From Promethearchaeota archaeon (lineage in GTDB: Archaea > Asgardarchaeota > Lokiarchaeia > Sigynarchaeales > SOKP01), in NCBI GenBank assembly GCA_019894875.1, contig JAGXNR010000085.1:1-11423 (forward strand): a DNA stretch of 11,423 nucleotides, written 5' to 3'. How positions within the stretch are numbered: the stretch's first letter is position 1; each line of letters begins with the position of its first letter. A program made the translations under genes and the position numbers. Below, one piece after another: positions 6,600-11,423 of this stretch. The notes under the pieces are model-generated. The model was given only the letters and a program-made list of their open reading frames with translations. It ran no database searches and had not been told where the DNA came from.

Positions 6600-7055
6600 T
6601 TATCTTCGTTTTTCTTTACTTTTTTTAATTATTTTTTGTTTTATTAGGCTTGAACTATGCAGCTCATATTTTTCGTAATAAGTTTCGAGTCTTCTTACTT
6701 CAATATCGTTAAAACCGATTTCTTTAAGACCATTTTTAAGAGTTTTAATGCTATACCTTTGATTTGGTCCAAGTAATACTATGTCTGGTTGTATCTCTTC
6801 TACGGTCTTTAGAGTGTCATTATCATGTCTTCCTAATTTTGCATCCTTGACATTTTTGATACTTTTTATAACTGCTAATCTCTGGTCTTCTGGAACAATT
6901 GGAGCCTCTCCAGAATATAATTCTCGATTTTTATCGGTAGCCACGATCACATAAACATCTCCAAGTTTTGCGGCTTCATTGATTAAATAAATGTGTCCTG
7001 GATGGACTAAATCGAAAGTTCCTGCAATCAATATTTTTTTCGCTATTTTACTCAC
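6600..7055 (-). CDS. ribL: Archaeal FAD synthetase (FMN adenylyltransferase)
   Basis: This 151-residue cytidylyltransferase-superfamily enzyme adenylates FMN to FAD (EC 2.7.7.2). AGTFDLVHPGHIYL contains the HxGH nucleotide-binding motif at residues 18-21. IVPEDQRLAVIKSIKNV and PDIVLLGPNQ follow as in archaeal RibL, and LHSSSLIKQKII stands for the C-terminal ISSTxI-type motif. The tail is basic (KKSKEKRR). The assigned GTG start at 7055 has no Shine-Dalgarno before it, whereas AGGTGA spans that codon and sits five bases ahead of an in-frame ATA at 7046. The family usually begins just before KKILIAGTFD, so the real start may be further in. It is immediately upstream of ribK, and the two together convert riboflavin to FAD. 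Confidence 0.92.
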   Translation of the reverse strand: MSKIAKKILIAGTFDLVHPGHIYLINEAAKLGDVYVIVATDKNRELYSGEAPIVPEDQRLAVIKSIKNVKDAKLGRHDNDTLKTVEEIQPDIVLLGPNQRYSIKTLKNGLKEIGFNDIEVRRLETYYEKYELHSSSLIKQKIIKKSKEKRR

Positions 7056-7098
7056 CTAGATTCATAATTACGCCTAAAATTTCTGATGGATTGAGAGA

Positions 7099-7710
7099 TC
7101 AATTTTCATTTTCGAAACATTGCTTTAAATCATTCATTTGAATGGCAAGAGAAACATCTCCTCTAGTTTTCTCAATAATATTTCTTGCGACGTCAACTTT
7201 ATGTCTTAGATCTTGAGTAACCCCAACGGGATAATCAACAGAAAATAGATTGGTATAGATTTCGTCCATACTCTCTAAAATTTTGTTTAATTCATTTGTT
7301 TGAGAGTTTCTTATATTATCTAACGCATACCTTCTTAATTCACCTATAACATCAGCTAATCCAAGAGCAAAATTGATAGGACTTATTTTCAACTCTGATG
7401 GTGAGGGAATTTCTTTATCACTAATGATCGAATAAAATACAATCAATTCTGTATATTCCTGTTCTGGTGTCTTCAGGAATTTAGAAAACACCCCAGGATT
7501 CTTATTGACTAAACCACTTAACGTTTCAAGACCAAGTTCTACATTTTTTTTTTTCTCTTGAAACATACTGAATTCTTTTCTATGAATATGTTTAATACCT
7601 ACGCTGCAATCTCGAACGATGTTTCGAGATAGACGTAAAATATTTTCTCTGATATTGTAAAGAGTATCAAATAAATTAGATATTTCTGAAAAAGCTTTTT
7701 TAAGATTCAT
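7099..7710 (-). CDS. Translin/TRAX-family protein
   Basis: This 203-residue all-helical protein belongs to the translin family, whose members form octameric shells that bind and, in TRAX-type subunits, cleave RNA. Diagnostic segments are LSRNIVRDCSVGIKHIHR near residues 27-44, EQEYTELIVFYS near 83-94, INFALGLADVIGELRRYALD (family LGLxDLTGELMR) near 111-130, and LRHKVDVARNIIEKTRGDV (family LRRKVDVxRxxLE) near 168-186. Acidic residues in the second and third segments occupy the region of the TRAX active site, so RNase activity is plausible but not shown. The ATG at 7710 has no clear Shine-Dalgarno, and the transcript may be nearly leaderless. It heads the minus-strand block, 43 bases ahead of ribL, and is divergent from ThrRS. 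Confidence 0.85.
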   Translation of the reverse strand: MNLKKAFSEISNLFDTLYNIRENILRLSRNIVRDCSVGIKHIHRKEFSMFQEKKKNVELGLETLSGLVNKNPGVFSKFLKTPEQEYTELIVFYSIISDKEIPSPSELKISPINFALGLADVIGELRRYALDNIRNSQTNELNKILESMDEIYTNLFSVDYPVGVTQDLRHKVDVARNIIEKTRGDVSLAIQMNDLKQCFENEN

Positions 7711-7773
7711 GATAGTTCAGATAAATTTTAGAAACAATTAATTTGAACTTTGTATATAATTATTTATCAGAAG

Positions 7774-7788
7774 TAAGTAAAATATTTA
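7774..7788 (+). promoter_or_regulatory. Candidate BRE/TATA promoter of thrS
   Basis: TAAGTAAAATATTTA lies 47 bases before the ATG at 7836 and matches the 671-685 element at 12 of 15 positions. Another TATA-like stretch, GTATATAATTAT at 7752-7763, lies further up and may serve either direction of this divergent region. Confidence 0.38.
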
Positions 7789-7835
7789 GAATTTATTATA
7801 AACAAATAGTATACAAACAAAAAAAATGATCTTAT

Positions 7836-9896
7836 ATGAAAATCTTATTAATTCATTCTCAAAATGTTGAAGTTATCAAAAACAAAGAAGCAACTTCTAA
7901 TCCCCAAGAATTTCCCGAAGATATTATAGAAATGGAAGGCTTAGTATTAGTTTGTTATGTATCAGTTGAGGATCAAGATACTTATGATACAAACCTAATT
8001 GCAAAACAAGGAGCTGGGGAAATTGAGGCCGCAATCTTACAAATTTCGCGTTTTCCAGATGTTATAAGAGAACGAAATGAAGAAATTAGAAAACATAATA
8101 GAAAAATTGAGAAGAATGAAATTAAGGGAAAACCAAGAAAAATGCTAAACCTTATCATGGACCAAAGTATGTATCGAGTAGATAAGGTTCTCGTTTATCC
8201 CTGGGCACACTTGAGTAAATTTTTGAGTAATGAAGCAAATGCTATGGAAGTTTGTCCAAAGATTGCAAGGCTTTTACAAGAGAAAGGAATTGAAGCGAAG
8301 TTTTCACCATTCGGTTGGTATAAATCATTTAAAATTAACTGTTTAGGTCATGAATTAGCTGAAATGTATAGAGATGTTAAACTAGCTATTAAACCCGAAG
8401 AACAAGTTAAAGATTCAAAATTTAAGGTAATTACCGAGTTGGGTAAAGAAATTGATTTAACATTTGATGAACAAAAAAAATTTTTACCCTTAAAAGAAAT
8501 TACTGATAAGGATTTTAAATTATTTCTAAAATCCGAGTTAGGATCTAGAACTGTAGATAAAGCAATCGAACCCGCTCATATAAAAGTGATGAAAGAGTTT
8601 GAGCTCATTGATTTTGACGAAAACACCGATAAGGGCAACCTTCGCTGGTATACCAAGGGTGTAATTATGAAAAATTTGATAAAGAACTTCGTAGAAGATA
8701 GAATAATAGATTATGGTGCCATTCTTATTGACACCCCAATAATGTATTCTGTAAAAAATAAAAAATTAACCGCCCAAACCGCTCGATTTCCTGCAAGAAG
8801 TTACTGGCTTGAATCTGGGAAGGATAGATTCATATTAAGATATGCAAGTGATTTCCTTTTATTTGACCTCTTCTCTCAAATGAATTTGAAACCCCAATAT
8901 TTCCCTTTAAGAGTATATGAATATGAGCAATATGATTTCAGACGTGAGCAAGAGGGAGAACTCTCAGGATTAAGAAGGCTAAGAGGTTTTATAATGCCTG
9001 ATATGCACACACTCTGTAAGGATATAGATTCTTCGATTGAAGAGTTTAAAAAACAATATCAATTGATTAAAAATTTAGAAAAAGATTTAGGTATAAAGAG
9101 TTATGTTATTTTTAGAGTCACAAAAGATTTTTATGGGGAGAATAAAGATTGGATTATAGATTTAATTAAAACAGAAAAACAACCCGCCTTATTAGAATTA
9201 TGGGAAGAAAGATATGCCTACTATATTCTAAAATTTGAAAGGGGGGTGCTTTCTGCGGAGAATAAAAGTGCTACATTAGCCACAAATCAAATTGATGTAG
9301 AAAGTTCATTAGAATTTATGATTGATAATGAGGGAGAAAAAAGGCAAAAGTATAATATTTCTTTCACGGATTCAGATGGTCAAATAAAACATCCAATTAT
9401 TCTCCATAATTCTCCTACGGGAGGTTTAGAGAGGGTGTTATGGGGTTTAATAGAATCTGCAATCCGAAATAAGGAATCCATAGTACCAGGTTTTAAAACT
9501 TGGCTTTCTCCCATTCAAGTACGGATCATTACCATTTCGAATGAACAAAATGAGTATGCTAAAAGAATCCTTGATATAATAAACGGGGAATCCTATAGAT
9601 GTGACTGGGATGACAGAGAAGAGTCAGTTGGTAAAAAAATAAGACAATCCGAAATTGAATGGATACCTTATACAGTTATCCTCGGTAAAAAGGAGCAGGA
9701 AAACCAAACGATATCAATCAGAAAAAGATTAATTGGTGAACCTTTTGGTCCAAAGAAGCAGACATCTGAACAAACAAATAATGTAAATTTAGATGATTTA
9801 TTAGAAAAGCTCGAAGATGACACACGAAATTTTCCCAAATATAAATTACCAAAACCGTTTAGAAAATTCTCTACAAAGATTTACTTCAGAAAATGA
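7836..9896 (+). CDS. thrS: Threonyl-tRNA synthetase, archaeal type
   Basis: This enzyme attaches threonine to tRNA-Thr. The 686-residue protein begins with the archaeal D-aminoacyl-tRNA-deacylase-like editing domain, about 1-190 (MKILLIHS, VYPWAHLS, FGWYKSFKINCLGHELAE), which removes mischarged serine. The class II catalytic core, about 270-540, has motif 1 near DTPIMY, motif 2 FRREQEGELSGLRRLRGF (368-385) and motif 3 GGLERVLWGL. The anticodon-binding domain starts at TWLSPIQVRII and ends near 640, followed by a Lys-rich tail. The zinc-site histidines are present (His391 in MPDMHTL, His524 in ILHNSP), but the position of the third ligand, Cys334 in E. coli numbering, is Asp339 in RYASDF. The His-to-ligand spacing (52 against 51) supports that alignment. 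About 35 charged residues (77-112) also appear inserted in the editing domain. Confidence 0.95.
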   Translation: MKILLIHSQNVEVIKNKEATSNPQEFPEDIIEMEGLVLVCYVSVEDQDTYDTNLIAKQGAGEIEAAILQISRFPDVIRERNEEIRKHNRKIEKNEIKGKPRKMLNLIMDQSMYRVDKVLVYPWAHLSKFLSNEANAMEVCPKIARLLQEKGIEAKFSPFGWYKSFKINCLGHELAEMYRDVKLAIKPEEQVKDSKFKVITELGKEIDLTFDEQKKFLPLKEITDKDFKLFLKSELGSRTVDKAIEPAHIKVMKEFELIDFDENTDKGNLRWYTKGVIMKNLIKNFVEDRIIDYGAILIDTPIMYSVKNKKLTAQTARFPARSYWLESGKDRFILRYASDFLLFDLFSQMNLKPQYFPLRVYEYEQYDFRREQEGELSGLRRLRGFIMPDMHTLCKDIDSSIEEFKKQYQLIKNLEKDLGIKSYVIFRVTKDFYGENKDWIIDLIKTEKQPALLELWEERYAYYILKFERGVLSAENKSATLATNQIDVESSLEFMIDNEGEKRQKYNISFTDSDGQIKHPIILHNSPTGGLERVLWGLIESAIRNKESIVPGFKTWLSPIQVRIITISNEQNEYAKRILDIINGESYRCDWDDREESVGKKIRQSEIEWIPYTVILGKKEQENQTISIRKRLIGEPFGPKKQTSEQTNNVNLDDLLEKLEDDTRNFPKYKLPKPFRKFSTKIYFRK

Positions 9897-10519
9897 ATCG
9901 AATTAAATGTCTTATTTTTGACTTAGGTGGGGTAATTGTAGATCTTGACTTCTCAAATTTTTATAATAGCATTATCACTCAATCTCCATTAAATAAACCT
10001 CAAACCCCAATTATGCTTGAATTCTTTCGTCAATCAGACATTTATCACCAAGGTCTTATGAGTGATAACGAATTTTATCAGTTAGCATGCGACATACTCC
10101 AGGTTTGTGAAGTTAATCAAGAAAGCTTCTTTACTGCTTTTAACAGCATAATTTCGGGATATAATCCTGAGATTGTAGAATTAATAAAGGAAATAAAAGA
10201 ATTTTCTAAATTAAAACTTATTTGTTTGTCAAATGTAAATTCTAGTCATTGGAAATTTCTTTTAAAAAAAAAGTGGGATTTCTTTGATTACTTCGATGAA
10301 TTAATCTTATCTCATGAAGTACATATGACCAAACCTAGATATAAAATATTTCAATATGCTATCCAAAAAGCAGGATGTCTTGCTGAAGAGATTGTATTTA
10401 TAGATGATGGCTTAAACAATATCCGTTCAGCACGAGAATTAGGTATAATCGGAATAAAGTTCACAAATAAGGAAAATCTTATTGAGGAACTTAAAAACCT
10501 ACAAATTTTAGAAGATTAG
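9893..10519 (+). CDS. HAD-superfamily phosphatase (subfamily IA, YihX-like)
   Basis: This 208-residue soluble hydrolase acts on an unknown phosphorylated metabolite. Motif I is FDLGGVIVDLDF, with nucleophile Asp10. The usual second Asp is Gly12, as also in the YihX glucose-1-phosphate phosphatase group (FDLGNVIVD), so this is a subfamily trait rather than a defect. Motif II is CLSNVNSSHW, motif III is the Lys of MTKPRYKIFQ and motif IV is VFIDDGLNNIRSARELGI. Residues 20-85 form the small helical cap. The length equals that of YihX, about 200 residues. The ATG overlaps the ThrRS stop as ATGA, so translation is coupled. A link to threonine or tRNA metabolism is only suggested by position. It is convergent with the GTPase. 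Confidence 0.9.
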   Translation: MNRIKCLIFDLGGVIVDLDFSNFYNSIITQSPLNKPQTPIMLEFFRQSDIYHQGLMSDNEFYQLACDILQVCEVNQESFFTAFNSIISGYNPEIVELIKEIKEFSKLKLICLSNVNSSHWKFLLKKKWDFFDYFDELILSHEVHMTKPRYKIFQYAIQKAGCLAEEIVFIDDGLNNIRSARELGIIGIKFTNKENLIEELKNLQILED

Positions 10520-10534
10520 AAATTCTTTTGATAA

Positions 10535-11059
10535 TTAAATTTCCCCTATTTCCTGAAGACAAGCTCTAGCAACTATTTCAAATGCCCGTTCTACATTTGT
10601 TCCTATTTTTGCAGAAGTCTCAAGGTATTCACAACCTAATCTCTTAGCTAAATCCTCTGCTTCTTCTTTATCGACTTCTCTCTCTAAATCAACTTTGTTT
10701 CCTAAAAGTAGCATAGGTATCGTTTTTTTAACAGTCTTCTTAATTGAGCTTATCCAACCAGGAATTTTTAAAAGAGTTTGACTAGAGGATAAATCGAACA
10801 CACCAAGTGCGCCATTACTCCCCTTAAAATATATTGTACGTAGTTTATGGAACTGAGGTTGACCCCCAATATCCCATAAGAGAAGGCGGACCTGCTTTCC
10901 ATTGATATCTACGTCCTTTATCAAGAAAGTACTACCAATGGTTTTTTTTAAACCTTCTCTAAAATAATCCTTAATATAACGCAACAATAGGCTTGTTTTT
11001 CCTACACCTCCCGGCCCGAAAAGTGTGATTTTGAATTTATATTGTCCAATCCCCGACAT
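10535..11059 (-). CDS. Ras-superfamily small GTPase (Rab/Arf-like)
   Basis: This 174-residue GTP-binding switch protein has every G box: G1 GPGGVGKTS (15-23), G2 Thr40 in KKTIGSTF, G3 WDIGGQ (62-67, with the catalytic Gln67), G4 NKVD (121-124) and G5 ETSAK (147-151). It should therefore bind and hydrolyse GTP. Switch I resembles Rab (TIGxxF), while WDIGGQ is the Arf/Ran-like form of switch II, so it does not fit one eukaryotic family. The C-terminus (ACLQEIGEI) lacks a prenylation Cys motif, and the N-terminus lacks an Arf-type amphipathic helix, so any membrane contact would need partners such as longin or roadblock proteins. The start ATG at 11059 has GGAG eight bases upstream, the clearest ribosome binding site in the window. 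Such GTPases are numerous in Asgard archaea. Confidence 0.95.
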   Translation of the reverse strand: MSGIGQYKFKITLFGPGGVGKTSLLLRYIKDYFREGLKKTIGSTFLIKDVDINGKQVRLLLWDIGGQPQFHKLRTIYFKGSNGALGVFDLSSSQTLLKIPGWISSIKKTVKKTIPMLLLGNKVDLEREVDKEEAEDLAKRLGCEYLETSAKIGTNVERAFEIVARACLQEIGEI

Positions 11060-11112
11060 CTTTAAACTCCTTGAATTGATTAAATACTTCGTATATTTTC
11101 TTAATAATTTAA

Positions 11113-11123
11113 TCTTATTTATA
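11113..11123 (-). promoter_or_regulatory. Candidate TATA box of the small GTPase
   Basis: On the minus strand this reads TTATAAATAAG. It lies about 54 bases before the ATG, giving a leader of about 30 bases that contains the Shine-Dalgarno. The left arm of the inverted repeat at 11122-11151 touches its upstream edge. Confidence 0.4.
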
Positions 11124-11151
11124 ATTCATTTCATAAAGGTAGAATGAATTA
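11122..11151. repeat. Perfect 9-base inverted repeat, possible operator at the GTPase promoter
   Basis: TAATTCATT (11122-11130) and AATGAATTA (11143-11151) are exact reverse complements separated by 12 bases. The centre-to-centre spacing is 21 bases, two helical turns, which suits a dimeric DNA-binding protein. It abuts the candidate TATA box on its upstream side. Confidence 0.4.
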
Positions 11152-11423
11152 AACTATCAATTATTTCTTTAATTATAATTTTAATTATCTTTTTAAGATA
11201 TTTATATCTTTATAATAAAGCTTATCTATTTTTTAAAATCTATTAAGTAAACTTTTTGTCAAGTATTATTATTTTTTTTCCCTCTACTACCGAGATTACT
11301 CATTAGCCATTCCGGTGATCCAACACCATTAAAAAATTTATTACATTTGTAACAAGATCATTAAAAAATTACCAAAAAACGAAACTTTCTTTTTGTTGTT
11401 TGTGTATTAAACCTTTGCTGTTG
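11152..11423. other. Stretch without a complete gene at the right edge
   Basis: Positions 11152-11257 are almost pure A+T, including a 16-base palindrome-like AAGATATTTATATCTT (11195-11210). I see no RNA gene or intact open frame. Positions 11259-11357 on the minus strand are less AT-rich and read as a short protein end without a start (SCYKCNKFFNGVGSPEWL, continuing to a TGA at 11261-11259), directly after an in-frame TGA at 11360-11358. It could be the decayed or frameshifted tail of a gene lying mainly beyond the window, or chance. Confidence 0.4.

Noticed and set aside
9893..9932. Missing second Asp in HAD motif I as a sign of a dead enzyme
   Set aside because: Gly at this position is normal in YihX-like HAD phosphatases, and the other motifs are intact.
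11195..11210. AAGATATTTATATCTT palindrome as an operator
   Set aside because: It sits in almost pure A+T sequence where such symmetry is expected by chance, and it is too far from the GTPase TATA box.
1..11423. CRISPR arrays, insertion sequences, tRNA or rRNA genes
   Set aside because: I looked for spaced repeats, transposase motifs, terminal inverted repeats and cloverleaf patterns and saw none.

Overview
The window reads as AT-rich archaeal DNA, most probably from an Asgard archaeon. The archaeal evidence is a threonyl-tRNA synthetase with the archaeal N-terminal editing domain, CTP-dependent riboflavin kinase beside archaeal RibL-type FAD synthetase, a translin-family protein, a CDP-alcohol phosphatidyltransferase of the archaetidylinositol-phosphate synthase type, and TATA-type promoters. 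The Asgard leaning comes from a Ras/Rab/Arf-like small GTPase without a lipidation tail and a longin/roadblock-like protein fused to a winged helix. The lineage call is inference from gene content only.

Layout. Positions 1-506 (minus) hold the 5' part of a sugar-1-phosphate nucleotidyltransferase that runs off the left edge. A gap with divergent promoters separates it from a longin-like/winged-helix protein (741-1490, plus). Next, also on plus, is the most unusual locus: a CheR methyltransferase domain, a long charged coiled coil and a CheD-like domain read as one protein (about 1633-3713). It is interrupted by a -1 frame change at a five-A run (2017-2021). Its CheD domain has Gly and Ile where the catalytic Cys and Thr should be. 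Convergent to it is a GHMP kinase (3763-4707, minus), preceded by a small basic protein of unknown function (4775-5080, minus). A divergent promoter region leads to the CDP-alcohol phosphatidyltransferase (5234-5857, plus).

The minus-strand block 5880-7710 contains, in transcription order, a translin-family protein, RibL (FMN to FAD) and wHTH-RibK (riboflavin to FMN). The last two carry out consecutive steps of flavin cofactor synthesis. Divergent from the block is ThrRS (7836-9896, plus), translationally coupled by an ATGA overlap to a HAD phosphatase (9893-10519). Its catalytic-site zinc ligand Cys appears replaced by Asp339. Convergent to these is the small GTPase (10535-11059, minus), with a canonical Shine-Dalgarno and a perfect inverted repeat at its promoter. 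The final 270 or so bases hold no complete gene, only a short stretch that may be a decayed or frameshifted protein end.

How the genes may work together: the longin-like protein, the CheR/pseudo-CheD fusion and the GTPase are signalling-type proteins, but no CheA, CheY, CheW or chemoreceptor is visible, so the CheR-CheD protein may act outside classical chemotaxis. The other genes are housekeeping: tRNA charging, flavins, lipid head groups, sugar activation and RNA processing. A 15-base promoter-like element recurs at similar distances upstream of three plus-strand genes, and two minus-strand genes share a nearly identical leader ending in a TTG start.
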